Origin: Sphingomonadales bacterium | GTDB lineage: Bacteria > Pseudomonadota > Alphaproteobacteria > Sphingomonadales > Govanellaceae | Direction: 5' to 3' | NCBI GenBank assembly: GCA_019455285.1 | Contig: JACFMS010000009.1 | Coordinates: 1-64,000 of the forward strand | DNA length: 64,000 nucleotides | In this document: piece by piece, positions 1-8,510 of the stretch | Layout: the number at the start of each line of letters is the position of its first letter | Numbering within the stretch: position 1 is the stretch's first letter | Notes under the pieces: model-generated | The model's database searches: none | What the model was told of the DNA's origin: nothing | The model's input: the letters and a program-made list of their open reading frames with translations, nothing else | Position numbers and translations under genes: made by a program

Positions 1-462
1 CTTGCCATCGCTAAGGCTCATGGCGCCGATGACCTCATTGACTATGGGGCGGAAGATCTAAAAGAGCGGGTGCGGGCGCTCACCGGCGGCAAGGGGGCGG
101 ACGTGATCTATGATCCCATCGGCGGCGAAGCTACCCAAACCGTGATGAGCGCCATCAATTGGCGCGGTCGCTTACTGGTGGTCGGATTTGCCAGCGGCGA
201 CATTCCGAAGCTCGCCTTGAACCGGGTGCTGATCAAGGGTTGCGACGTTATTGGCGTTTACTGGGGTGACCACCTGCGCCACGACCCCGATGGCTTGGCT
301 GAAGAGATGAGGACGCTGAGCCGGCTCTACGCGGCGGGTCAGATCCGCCCGCATGTGTCGGCGACCTATCCGCTTGAGGCGGCGGCGGCGGCTCTCCAGG
401 CGATAGAAAACCGCAGCGCTGTCGGAAAAATCGTTCTCCGGGTGCGTGAGGCGAGTGCTTGA
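1..462 (+). CDS. NADPH:quinone oxidoreductase-like zinc-type alcohol dehydrogenase, C-terminal part
   Basis: The reading frame is open from the first base of the window, so the gene starts upstream and only about 153 C-terminal residues are seen. They carry the second half of the nucleotide-binding domain of the medium-chain dehydrogenase/reductase superfamily: the segment GGKGADVIYDPIGG is the typical 'G-x-x-GxDVVxDxVGG' region of quinone oxidoreductases, and the end (AAAALQAIENRSAVGKIVLRV) is the usual C-terminal 'A...A...l..g...GKivl' motif. Family members reduce quinones or enoyl-type substrates with NADPH in the cytoplasm. The zinc or substrate region is outside the window, so the substrate cannot be inferred. 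Confidence 0.85.
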   Translation, partial: LAIAKAHGADDLIDYGAEDLKERVRALTGGKGADVIYDPIGGEATQTVMSAINWRGRLLVVGFASGDIPKLALNRVLIKGCDVIGVYWGDHLRHDPDGLAEEMRTLSRLYAAGQIRPHVSATYPLEAAAAALQAIENRSAVGKIVLRVREASA

Positions 463-510
463 AAAGTAGCGAATGGTCAACATGGGATTTCTCCATCAGG
501 GTTTAGAGTG

Positions 511-1428
511 TTAAAGGCGCACCAGCACCTTTTCGGCAAAGCGCCCGTGCAGAGTACCGATCAGTTTTGCCAGGTTGAGCGTGGCAAGGAGTAACAACAC
601 GCCCAACGGGATCATCAGCAGCAGGACAACCGGGTTGTCGAAGAAGGTATCCATGGCGTAAAGCTCCGCATGGCCGTCGGCATGGAAGAAGTCGCCAAAG
701 CCCAGCAATTGCGACACCGGGCCAAAAATCAGTGATACGGCCAGCGCCAAGCCAGTCACGGCGATGGTGAAATAGACGATGCCTAGCGCCAGGTGCAGCA
801 CCATGTAGAGCATGGCGGTCCAGGTGCGCGGATCGCAGAGCATGGCCTTGATGCGCGCCCAAAAGGTCAGTTCCGCGTCGGGTTTTGCCGGCAGGCGGCG
901 CGGCATGCGCACGCCAAGGAGCGTTTCAACGATGCGGCCTTCGACAAGGGCAAGGACGCGCACCGAAGCCAAGAACAACAGCGCCACCGGCACGCCAATG
1001 ATCAAAATCATCAGCCCGAAAGACAGTGACAGGCCGGTGACCACCCAGGTGAAATAGAAAATGCCGGTGGCCAGCGACAGCAGCATATAAAGGAGCGCGC
1101 CATACGCGCGGGGATCGGCGATGGCGGCAAAGAAGCCGCCAAAGCGCGGTTTTTCCGGGACGTCAGCCGTCTCGCCGAAGGGGCCCTTCTGGGCGCTTTC
1201 AAGCTGGCGATATTCCTCCGCCACCTCCTCCGGCGTGCCGTAGGCGGCGATGGTTTCGGCGAGCACCGCTTCTTGCGATTTCTCGGGATGCTGCTGCAAG
1301 GCGGCGCGCAGGTGTTCCTCAGCATCGCTCAAGGCGTCCTGAATGACGGCGCGCGGTTCGCCGGCAAGCGCCGCTTTAAGCGCCTCCAGATAGGCTTCCA
1401 CGCTTATAGGGGTGGTATGGTCGGTCAT
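511..1428 (-). CDS. HAAS/DUF1700-like membrane protein with two sensor-type transmembrane domains
   Basis: 305 residues. Residues about 5-75 form a soluble helical HAAS/DUF1700-like domain (VEAYLEALKAAL...YGTPEEVAEEYRQLE). Two related membrane units follow: one containing ADPRAYGALLYMLLSLATGIFYF and a second containing CDPRTWTAMLYMVLHLALGIVYF, each an amphipathic 'DPR-W/Y' lead plus paired helices, like the putative 'Sensor' domain family. The start at 1428 was chosen because the PadR gene ends 4 bases away and homology begins there; a longer frame upstream is only an overlap with padR. Such proteins are usually cotranscribed with, and controlled by, a PadR repressor. The sensed signal is unknown. 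Confidence 0.75.
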   Translation of the reverse strand: MTDHTTPISVEAYLEALKAALAGEPRAVIQDALSDAEEHLRAALQQHPEKSQEAVLAETIAAYGTPEEVAEEYRQLESAQKGPFGETADVPEKPRFGGFFAAIADPRAYGALLYMLLSLATGIFYFTWVVTGLSLSFGLMILIIGVPVALLFLASVRVLALVEGRIVETLLGVRMPRRLPAKPDAELTFWARIKAMLCDPRTWTAMLYMVLHLALGIVYFTIAVTGLALAVSLIFGPVSQLLGFGDFFHADGHAELYAMDTFFDNPVVLLLMIPLGVLLLLATLNLAKLIGTLHGRFAEKVLVRL

Positions 1429-1432
1429 GGCC

Positions 1433-1789
1433 TTACTCCTTGACGCCCAAGGCGTTGTCGACGAAATGCCGCATGGATTGCCAAGCCTGCATCCAGGTTT
1501 CCAGCACCTCGCGGCCGCGCGGCGTGATGGTGTAGTAGCGCCGGGGCGGGCCGCTGGTGGACACTTGCACGCGGCTGGAAAGCAACGCTGATGCCTCAAG
1601 CTGGCGCAGCACGGGATAAAGCGCGCTTTGCTTGAACAACGGGTCGTCGCCGGCCTTTTCCTCCAGCTCCTTGGCGATTTCGTAGCCGTAACGCTCGCCA
1701 TCGGCGCGCGCCATCAAGTTCAACACCACCAGGGAGGCCAGCCCGCTGACGAGTTCCTTGCGAAATTTTTTCAGGTCTTCCTGAGTCAT
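1433..1789 (-). CDS. PadR family transcriptional regulator
   Basis: 118 residues with the PadR winged helix: recognition region about residues 20-70 (LVVLNLMARADGERYGYEIAKELEE...LYPVLRQLEASALL) and the wing with PPRRYYTITPRGREVL, the hallmark of the family. It should bind DNA as a dimer and repress its own operon. The ATG at 1789 is preferred over an upstream start at 1846 because the family begins at this point. It lies immediately upstream of the HAAS/sensor gene, the usual PadR-partner pairing. The ligand is not predictable. Confidence 0.88.
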   Translation of the reverse strand: MTQEDLKKFRKELVSGLASLVVLNLMARADGERYGYEIAKELEEKAGDDPLFKQSALYPVLRQLEASALLSSRVQVSTSGPPRRYYTITPRGREVLETWMQAWQSMRHFVDNALGVKE

Positions 1790-1815
1790 AGGAATCACTT
1801 CCCAATATCCTTGAG

Positions 1816-1846
1816 TTGACTGTGCTATGAACTTCACAATAGTCAA
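1816..1846. promoter_or_regulatory. Candidate PadR operator (inverted repeat)
   Basis: TTGACT (1816-1821) and AGTCAA (1841-1846) form a 6-bp inverted repeat separated by 19 bases, just upstream of padR in an AT-rich gap. On the minus strand the distal arm also reads as a TTGACT -35 element. Autorepression is common for PadR proteins, but the arm length is short and this is a weak call. Confidence 0.3.
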
Positions 1847-1904
1847 GACTTAATTATAGCTTCGATAAAAATATAGCTTTTTCAATGTATTAAGGAAAAT
1901 ACGC

Positions 1905-4103
1905 CTATTGCTGCCCGAGCTCGCGGTCCAGAAAGTCGAACATCGTGCGGAAGAAATGGGCTTCCTCCGCACCGTTCAGACGATGGCCGGCGCCGGGATA
2001 GAGCATGACGTCGAAGGGCATGTTGCGACGCTGCAGCGCCGCCATCAGCTTGCTGGTGTGAACGAATCGCACGTTATCGTCGGCCAGGCCGTGGACCAGG
2101 AGGGGCCGGGCGTGCAAGTTCGCAAGGTCGGCAAAGACGCCGCTGGCGTCATAGGCCGCCGGGTTTTCCTGGGGCAGTCCGAGGAAGCGCTCGCTGTAAT
2201 GCGTGTCGTAAAGCCGCCAGTCGGTCACCGGCGCGCCGGCGATAATGGCCCGCACGTCCTTGCTGGCGGCGGCCATTTTCAGCGCCAGATAGCCGCCATA
2301 GCTCCAGCCGTAAAGCGCAATGCGCTGCGGATCGATGAAGCTTTGCGATTTCAAGAATTCGATGCCGCGCTGCTGGTCACGCGTCTCCACCGCGCCCAGC
2401 ATGCCGTGGAGCGCTGTTTCAAAAGCAACGCCGCGGCGCGCCGTGCCGCGATTGTCGAGACTGAAGATGGCGTATCCCTTGGCCAGCGCCGCCTGATACC
2501 ACGGCGGCGACCACGAGCGATTGACCAGTTGCACGCTGGGGCCGCCATAGAGATGCACGATGACGGGATGTCGGCCGGGGGTGGTCGGGCGATAGAGCCG
2601 GTAATGGAGCATCGCGCCGTCCTCCGCCGCGAGCGTGCCGAACTGAGGCATGACGTGATGATCAAGATAGGGCGCATAAGGATGGCCCGGCGTGATGCGA
2701 TTATCCACCAGCCAGACGCGCACCGTGCCGTCCAGATTGCGCAATAGAATGCTGGGTGGTGTGACGGCATCGGAGAAACGGTCGACGATCAGCTTGGCGC
2801 TTTGGAAAAGGGCGGCGGCGTGCCAGCCCGGCTCCGCCGTTAACCGCACCGGGGCATCATCAGTACTGGGATCGAGATCGAGGGCGTAAAGATGGCGCTC
2901 CAAAGGATCTTCGATCCAGCCTTCGACAAAAAGCCTACCGGCGTCCTCCACTACCGACACCAAGCGGTCGACATTGAGCGACGGCGGGGTTAATGGGCCA
3001 TTGATCTTGCCGCTCCAATCGACGGCGTAGAGACGACGTTTGCCTTCCCGCTCCGATCCCCACACCAGGATGCGCGCTTGTTGCAATACCCAGTAGTCGT
3101 CGCTGATATTGATCCAGGCGTCGCTCTTCTCCTCAAGCAAGGTGCGGACATTATCGCCTCTGCGGTCGAGGACGCGCACCGTCAACCGACGCTGATCGCG
3201 GCTTTGCGTGATGACCAGCAGCCCCTGGCCGTCGGGCAGCCAGCTGACGCGGGCAAGGTAGTCATCCTTGAGATTGAATTTGGCACCGTAATGTCGTCCG
3301 CTGGCGACATCGATGATCAACAGGCGGTTCTTGACATTCTCCTCGCCCGCCTGCGGGTAGGGCTCCGCCGCCGTCTGCTCGCCCGTCGCAAACAGCAACA
3401 TTGTCGGCGGATCGTTAAGGGCGCGGGCGTCGCTTTCGACAACGGCGATGGACCTGCCGTCGGGTGACCACCAATAGCCGCTCAAACGATGCACCTCCTC
3501 GGCGGAGACGAAGTCGGCAAGGCCATAGCGCACCAGGGGATCGTCGCTTCTGGTCAGACGCCGTTCCTTGCCGGTGACGCTGTTCAATAGGTAAAGATCG
3601 CGGTCGCGCACGTAGGAGATGAAATTACCGAGCGGCGCGAAGCGGGCGTCGATTTCCGCCGCGTCCGTGGCAGTCAGACGATTGAGCGCGGAAGTCTTCA
3701 GATCATAAACGTAGAGATCGCCGTTTAAGGGCAGCAACAGCCGTGCACCGTCGCTTGACCAATCAAACTCGGCGATGCCGGCCTCGGTGCGGCGTATGCG
3801 CTGCCGGCGCGCCCACTCCTCCTTGGCGAACGCGCCGTTCGTCGTCATGGCGGCGGCATCGATGAGGCGGCGGTTGTCGCCGCTTGTCAGCGAATAAAGC
3901 CACAGATCGTAACGATCGGGCGTATCCGCCTCCGCCCGCAGGTAGGCGATTTTGTCACCCTGCGGCGAGCTGGCGAAACTTTGCGCCTTGACGCCCTCCA
4001 GATTGGGCGGCGCGACAAGCCGCTCAAGAAAGAGCGCTTCGCTCTGCGCCGATGGAACGCTGGCGAGGAGCCAGATGATCGCGATCAGCGTGATCCGCAG
4101 CAT
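1905..4103 (-). CDS. S9B dipeptidyl-peptidase IV-type prolyl oligopeptidase
   Basis: 732 residues with a signal peptide (MLRITLIAIIWLLASVPSAQS) for export to the periplasm. An N-terminal eight-bladed propeller (about 50-480) contains the DPP-IV signature VSAEEVHRLSGYWWSPDGRSIA, whose paired Glu residues bind the substrate N-terminus. The C-terminal alpha/beta hydrolase has the nucleophile in GWSYGG (Ser601), the Asp in GLADDNV and the His in GAGHRL. It should remove X-Pro or X-Ala dipeptides from peptides. The start at 4103 leaves 10 bases after the TRAP permease stop, so it may be the last gene of that operon, though a functional link to hydroxyacid uptake is not obvious. Confidence 0.93.
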   Translation of the reverse strand: MLRITLIAIIWLLASVPSAQSEALFLERLVAPPNLEGVKAQSFASSPQGDKIAYLRAEADTPDRYDLWLYSLTSGDNRRLIDAAAMTTNGAFAKEEWARRQRIRRTEAGIAEFDWSSDGARLLLPLNGDLYVYDLKTSALNRLTATDAAEIDARFAPLGNFISYVRDRDLYLLNSVTGKERRLTRSDDPLVRYGLADFVSAEEVHRLSGYWWSPDGRSIAVVESDARALNDPPTMLLFATGEQTAAEPYPQAGEENVKNRLLIIDVASGRHYGAKFNLKDDYLARVSWLPDGQGLLVITQSRDQRRLTVRVLDRRGDNVRTLLEEKSDAWINISDDYWVLQQARILVWGSEREGKRRLYAVDWSGKINGPLTPPSLNVDRLVSVVEDAGRLFVEGWIEDPLERHLYALDLDPSTDDAPVRLTAEPGWHAAALFQSAKLIVDRFSDAVTPPSILLRNLDGTVRVWLVDNRITPGHPYAPYLDHHVMPQFGTLAAEDGAMLHYRLYRPTTPGRHPVIVHLYGGPSVQLVNRSWSPPWYQAALAKGYAIFSLDNRGTARRGVAFETALHGMLGAVETRDQQRGIEFLKSQSFIDPQRIALYGWSYGGYLALKMAAASKDVRAIIAGAPVTDWRLYDTHYSERFLGLPQENPAAYDASGVFADLANLHARPLLVHGLADDNVRFVHTSKLMAALQRRNMPFDVMLYPGAGHRLNGAEEAHFFRTMFDFLDRELGQQ

Positions 4104-4113
4104 GCCGCCCTTT

Positions 4114-5679
4114 TCATTTGAAGATGACGTGGGGCAGCCAGGTTGCTGCTTCCGGTACCAGGGCAAGACATCCGAGCGCCAATAGCTGCATGATGATGAA
4201 AGGAATGACGCCTTTATAAATCTGGCCGGTGGTCACGCTATCGGGGGCGACGCCGCGCAAATAAAACAGCGCAAAGCCAAAGGGCGGGGTGAGAAAGGAG
4301 GTTTGCAGATTCATGGCGATCATCACCCCCAGCCATACCGGGTTGACTCCCAGGTAAAATAGCACCGGAGCGACGATCGGCACCACCACGAAGATGATCT
4401 CAATGAAATCAAGAAAGAATCCGAGCACGAAAATCATCAGCATGACGATGAACATGGCGCCAAAGACGCCGCCGGGCAGATCGGATAGCAGCCGGTGCAC
4501 CGTCTCATCGCCGCCCAGACCGCGAAATACCAGCGAGAAAAACGCCGCGCCAATGAGGATGACGAACACCATGGAGGTGATCTCCATGGTCGAACGCATG
4601 ACATTATTGAGCGTACCGATACGGTAGGTGCGATAAAGGCTCGCCCAAATGCCAACGGCGATCAGCGCGCAGCAGACATAGGCGGCGATCATCGCCCCCC
4701 GCTCACCGATGGAAACGCTCTCGCGCCCCATTCTTAAATCGAACAGAACAGTCAACGCCAGTACGATGACCAGCGCCGCCGCGCCCGCATATATCAGCAG
4801 GGGATGTCGTTCATCGGCGCGCAGGCCGGCCAAGAGGGTAGCGCCGATGGCGCCCACCGCCGCCGCCTCGGTTGGCGTCGCGATGCCGGCCAGGATCGAG
4901 CCCAGCACGGCGACGATCAGGATCACCGGCGGCAGCACCGAATGCAGCACCTGACGCAGCGATGGCTTATCAGCGCCTTCATCGATGATGGCCGGCGCGG
5001 CGGACGGTTTTAGGATGGCTATCGCCACCTGGTAGAGAATATAAAAGGTAACGAGCGTCAGTCCGGGAATGAGCGCGCCGGCGAACAGATCGCCCACCGA
5101 CAATGGTTCCGGCGCCCAGTTGCCGAGCCGGCGCTGCGCATCCTGGTAGGCGGAAGACAACACGTCGCCCAACAACACCAGCACGATCGACGGCGGAATG
5201 ATCTGGCCCAGCGTGCCGGCGGCGGCGATGGAGCCCGCCGACAGCGCCGGATCATAACCGCGCTTGATCATGGTGGGCAGCGCCAGCAGCCCCATGGTGA
5301 CCACAGTAGCGCCGACGATGCCGGTGGAGGCGGCAAGCAGCGCGCCGACGATGGTCACGGAAATGCCCAGGCCGCCGCGCAAGCGCCCGAACAGCCGGCC
5401 CATGTTTTCCAAAAGCTCCTCGGCGACCTTGGAGCGCTCCAGCATCACCCCCATGAACACAAACAGCGGCACCGCGATCAGTACTTCGTTGGTCATGTTG
5501 GTGAAGATGCGCTGCGGCAGCGCCGACAGAAACGCCATGTCAAAGACGCCGAGCATTTCACCGATCGCGGCAAAAGCCAGCGCCGTGCCGGCCAGCGTGA
5601 ACGCCACCGGAAATCCCAGCATCAAGAGCGCGCAGGCGGTGGCAAATAATAACAGATCGAGGGACGCGGCTAATATCAT
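4114..5679 (-). CDS. TRAP transporter large permease (DctM family)
   Basis: 521 residues, almost entirely membrane helices; it is the ion-coupled translocation subunit of a TRAP uptake system in the inner membrane. Family signatures include the N-terminal LDLLLFATACALLMLGFPVAFTLAG, ALPTMIKRGYDPALSAGSIAAAGTLGQIIPPS and the C-terminal NPVWLGVMIAMNLQTSFLTPPFGFALFYLRG. It is longer than the common 425-residue DctM because of extra helices around residues 230-350, an insertion typical of the branch that moves 2-oxo acids and mannitol-type substrates. The start at 5679 lies 5 bases after the DctQ stop. Confidence 0.95.
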   Translation of the reverse strand: MILAASLDLLLFATACALLMLGFPVAFTLAGTALAFAAIGEMLGVFDMAFLSALPQRIFTNMTNEVLIAVPLFVFMGVMLERSKVAEELLENMGRLFGRLRGGLGISVTIVGALLAASTGIVGATVVTMGLLALPTMIKRGYDPALSAGSIAAAGTLGQIIPPSIVLVLLGDVLSSAYQDAQRRLGNWAPEPLSVGDLFAGALIPGLTLVTFYILYQVAIAILKPSAAPAIIDEGADKPSLRQVLHSVLPPVILIVAVLGSILAGIATPTEAAAVGAIGATLLAGLRADERHPLLIYAGAAALVIVLALTVLFDLRMGRESVSIGERGAMIAAYVCCALIAVGIWASLYRTYRIGTLNNVMRSTMEITSMVFVILIGAAFFSLVFRGLGGDETVHRLLSDLPGGVFGAMFIVMLMIFVLGFFLDFIEIIFVVVPIVAPVLFYLGVNPVWLGVMIAMNLQTSFLTPPFGFALFYLRGVAPDSVTTGQIYKGVIPFIIMQLLALGCLALVPEAATWLPHVIFK

Positions 5680-5683
5680 AAAG

Positions 5684-6223
5684 CTACAACCTCGGCGCCT
5701 GTTCGGTGCTCGGCGTCTCACGGCCGATCAGGACAAGCAGGGAGTGAAGGCCAAGCGCGACGCCTTGCAGCGCCACCATGGCGGCGAAGATGAGGGTTTC
5801 CGTCTTCAACAAATATACTGCTTGTATGCCGGAGGTTTCCCGCGATCCTTCATGTACCGCCCACGACGCGGCGACATAACCCCAGCCGGTGGACCACACC
5901 ATGAAGCACATGGGCAACAATAGTAAGAGGACGCCAAAAAGATCGACCCAGGCTTTCCAGCGCGCCTTAGCCCCGCGATAGAAAATGTCGACCCGCACAT
6001 GGCCATTGTGGCGCAGAGTATAGGCCGCGCCCAGCATGTAGAGGGTGGCGAACAAGTAAAGCAGCGATTCCTGCACGAAGATCGAGCTGACGCCAAATAC
6101 ATAGCGCATGACGACGATGGCGAACTGGATGATAACCAGGGCGAGCGCCGACCAAGCGACGCTCTTGCCGCTGATATCGCTGAAACGGTCGATGCCGTGG
6201 GCGATGCGCCGCAGCGTTTCCAC
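5684..6223 (-). CDS. TRAP transporter small permease (DctQ family)
   Basis: 179 residues with four predicted helices. Family-typical features are the YVFG...SIFVQESLLYLFATLYMLGAAYTLRHNGHVRVDIFY segment in the first half and a long final helix. DctQ forms the membrane complex with DctM and helps docking of the periplasmic binding protein. The start codon is GTG. It sits 3 bases after the binding-protein stop and 4 bases before DctM, so the three genes are one transcription unit. Confidence 0.93.
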   Translation of the reverse strand: METLRRIAHGIDRFSDISGKSVAWSALALVIIQFAIVVMRYVFGVSSIFVQESLLYLFATLYMLGAAYTLRHNGHVRVDIFYRGAKARWKAWVDLFGVLLLLLPMCFMVWSTGWGYVAASWAVHEGSRETSGIQAVYLLKTETLIFAAMVALQGVALGLHSLLVLIGRETPSTEQAPRL

Positions 6224-6226
6224 TAC

Positions 6227-7354
6227 TTATCCTTCTCCGCCAAGCACCTTGCGCCGCGCCATGATAAAGGCCTCATCGGAAATGGCGGCATAGGTCATGT
6301 ATTTCGCCCGCGCCGCCTTGAAGCTCTCATAGACGCGATGGGTCAGATCATCGGCGCGGCCAATTTCCTCCAATACTTCGCCGGAAACGCGGCCAAGTTC
6401 GCGGATCACGTCGTCGGGAAATGGCTTGGCGCTGACGCCGTGCTCCTTGAGCAGGGTTTGCTGCGCCTCGGCGTTGCGGACCTTGTATTCGCATAAGGAA
6501 TAAAGACATTCACGGTTGGCGATGTCTTCGAATAGTTTGCGCTCGCCATCGCTCAGATCGTTCCAGACGGAAAGGTTGATGGCCAGCGCTAGCGCCGCGC
6601 CGGGTTCGTGAAAGCCGGGGTAGTAGTAATGCTTGGCGACTTTGTGGAAGCCAAAGGCGAGATCGTTCCAGGGACCCACCCACTCGGCGCCGTCGATGGC
6701 TCCTTGTTGGAGGGCGGTGAAAATGTCGCCGCCGGGCAGCGCCACCACCGCCGCTCCTAAGCGGCGCATCACCTCGCCGCCGAGACCCGGCATGCGAACC
6801 TTCAAGCCCTTGAAATCTTCCAGACTCTTGATCTCACGACGATACCAGCCGCCCATTTGCGTGCCAGTGGCGCAGGCTAAGAGCGGCTTGGCGTTGAAGC
6901 GGGCGTAAAGTTCGTCCCATAACGGCTGGCCGCCGTCAAAATAGATCCAGGCCGCCAACTCCTCGGCGGTCAGACCAAACGGAACCGAGGTGAAGAAGGG
7001 AAAGGCCTTTGATTTGCCCTGTTGATAATAGTCGGCGTGGTGGGCGAGGTCGGCGGTGCCGCTGGACACCGCATCGAAGGCCTCGAACGCCCCCACCAGT
7101 TCGCCGGCGGCATAGACTTTGACGGTGATCGCGCCATCGGTGATATCGTTGATGCGCTGCGCCACCCGCTCGGCGCTCATGCCCAGGCCGGGGAAGTTTT
7201 TGGGCCAGCTAGTGACCATTTTCAGCGTCCGCTTCTTGCGCAACACCGCCGGCGCGCCATCCGGGGCTTGTCCGGCCCCATTCTGCTGCCCGCAGCCGGT
7301 CAGCGCCGCGGCCCCCGCCGCCGCGGTGACTGTCAAAAACTCCCGTCGCTTCAT
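6227..7354 (-). CDS. TRAP transporter substrate-binding protein, 2-oxo/hydroxy acid type (DctP/TakP-like)
   Basis: 375 residues. The N-terminus has both a twin-arginine motif (MKRREFLTVTAA) and a lipobox-like LTGC, so it is exported, possibly as a Tat lipoprotein. The segments TSWPKNFPGLGMSAERVAQRI, GGWYRREIKSLEDFKGLKVRMPGLGGEVMRRLGA and AIDGAEWVGPWNDLAFGFHK resemble TakP and lactate-binding TRAP proteins, in which the conserved Arg and Trp-Val-Gly-Pro regions hold the carboxylate. A monocarboxylic 2-oxo or 2-hydroxy acid is therefore the likely ligand, which fits the two neighbouring dehydrogenase genes. The substrate assignment is inference from family resemblance. Confidence 0.92.
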   Translation of the reverse strand: MKRREFLTVTAAAGAAALTGCGQQNGAGQAPDGAPAVLRKKRTLKMVTSWPKNFPGLGMSAERVAQRINDITDGAITVKVYAAGELVGAFEAFDAVSSGTADLAHHADYYQQGKSKAFPFFTSVPFGLTAEELAAWIYFDGGQPLWDELYARFNAKPLLACATGTQMGGWYRREIKSLEDFKGLKVRMPGLGGEVMRRLGAAVVALPGGDIFTALQQGAIDGAEWVGPWNDLAFGFHKVAKHYYYPGFHEPGAALALAINLSVWNDLSDGERKLFEDIANRECLYSLCEYKVRNAEAQQTLLKEHGVSAKPFPDDVIRELGRVSGEVLEEIGRADDLTHRVYESFKAARAKYMTYAAISDEAFIMARRKVLGGEG

Positions 7355-7414
7355 ACCCTGACGATCCCCGTTACGTGACTTGAAACTTAACCTTTTTTCG
7401 TCTGTTGGCCGCTG

Positions 7415-7442
7415 ATTGTAGAGTCTGTCCAAGAATTCGCAA
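7415..7442 (-). promoter_or_regulatory. Candidate sigma-70-type promoter for the TRAP operon
   Basis: On the minus strand TTGCGA (7437-7442) and TACAAT (7415-7420) are separated by 16 bases, about 60 bases upstream of the binding-protein start. This 167-base gap separates the TRAP genes from the hydroxyacid dehydrogenase gene. The match is good but unsupported by other evidence. Confidence 0.4.
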
Positions 7443-7521
7443 GCCGCTCGCGCCCGTCACGGATCGCCAGTTTCAGCAAAAGCTTCCGCCTTATCGCCTA
7501 TCATTTGCGTTGATGGGACGG

Positions 7522-8487
7522 TTATACCACCCTATCGGGCGGGGCATCGCCCTGAAAGAAAGCCTCCAGGTTGGCGATGGCCTTTATCCCCATGGCGGTG
7601 CGGGTCTCCCGGGTGGCGCTGCCGACATGGGGCAGGAGAAAGGTATTGTCCAGGGTCAGGTAGGCTGGGTTGATCCGGGGCTCGTCGGTAAAGACGTCAA
7701 GCCCGGCCGCCGCCACCTGGCCCGACCGCAGCGCCGCGATCAGCGCCTCATCGTCAATGATCGGCCCCCGCGCGGTATTGACCACGATGGCGCCTCGGGG
7801 CAGCAACGCCAAGCGTTCGGCATTCAACAGACCCCGCGTTTCATCCGTTAGCGGGCAATGGATGGACAGAAAATCGGCCTGCGGCAGCAGCTCCTCGATG
7901 CGTTCATGAAACTGCGCGCCGCCTTCCAATTCCGGTGGCAGACGACGGCGGTTCCAGTAATGGATCGTCATGTCAAAGCCCCGCGCCCGCTTGGCCACCA
8001 ACTGCCCGATCCGGCCCATGCCGATGATGCCCAATCTTTTGCCGGTCATCTCGGTACCGACCATGAAATTGATCGCCCAATACTTCCAGTTGCCGCCGCG
8101 GATCAGCCGTTCTCCCTCGCTGGCGCGGCGGGCGGCGCCGAGCATCAACAACAAGGCGATCTCGGTGGTCGCCGCCGACAGCACGTCGGGGGTGTTGGTG
8201 ACGACGATGCCGCGCCGCCTTGCCGCCTCGATGTTGACGTTATCAACGCCCACCGAATGGCAGGCAATGATGCGAACACCGGGAGGCAGCGCCGTCACCG
8301 CATCGGCGTCCAGACGATCGGTGGGGCTGATCAGAATGCCGTCAACGCCCTCGGCGGCGGCGATGATTTCTTGCGTCGACAGGGGGACGTCATCCGCGCT
8401 CAAGCGGGCCTTGAAGGAGCGCAGGAGCCGCGCCTCGGCATCAGGCATGAGAGTTCTGGTGACGAGAATCAAGGGTCGTTCCGACAT
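7522..8487 (-). CDS. D-2-hydroxyacid dehydrogenase (glyoxylate/hydroxypyruvate reductase type)
   Basis: 321 residues, normal for the family. The Rossmann glycine motif is GMGRIGQLVAKRARGFDM (about 153-170), and the catalytic trio is present: Arg in NTARGPIIDDEAL, Glu in DEPRINP and His in LLPHVGSAT. It interconverts 2-oxo acids and D-2-hydroxy acids with NAD(P)H in the cytoplasm. The gene follows the FAD-linked dehydrogenase by 23 bases and precedes the TRAP transporter genes, so a role in using imported hydroxy or keto acids is likely. Glyoxylate, hydroxypyruvate or another substrate cannot be separated from the sequence alone. Confidence 0.93.
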   Translation of the reverse strand: MSERPLILVTRTLMPDAEARLLRSFKARLSADDVPLSTQEIIAAAEGVDGILISPTDRLDADAVTALPPGVRIIACHSVGVDNVNIEAARRRGIVVTNTPDVLSAATTEIALLLMLGAARRASEGERLIRGGNWKYWAINFMVGTEMTGKRLGIIGMGRIGQLVAKRARGFDMTIHYWNRRRLPPELEGGAQFHERIEELLPQADFLSIHCPLTDETRGLLNAERLALLPRGAIVVNTARGPIIDDEALIAALRSGQVAAAGLDVFTDEPRINPAYLTLDNTFLLPHVGSATRETRTAMGIKAIANLEAFFQGDAPPDRVV

Positions 8488-8510
8488 AAGGCAGCCTGTT
8501 TATGGATTGA

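Noticed and set aside
1429..1701. N-terminal extension of the HAAS/sensor protein gene
   Set aside because: The extra 91 residues are an out-of-frame reading of padR and show no similarity to the family.
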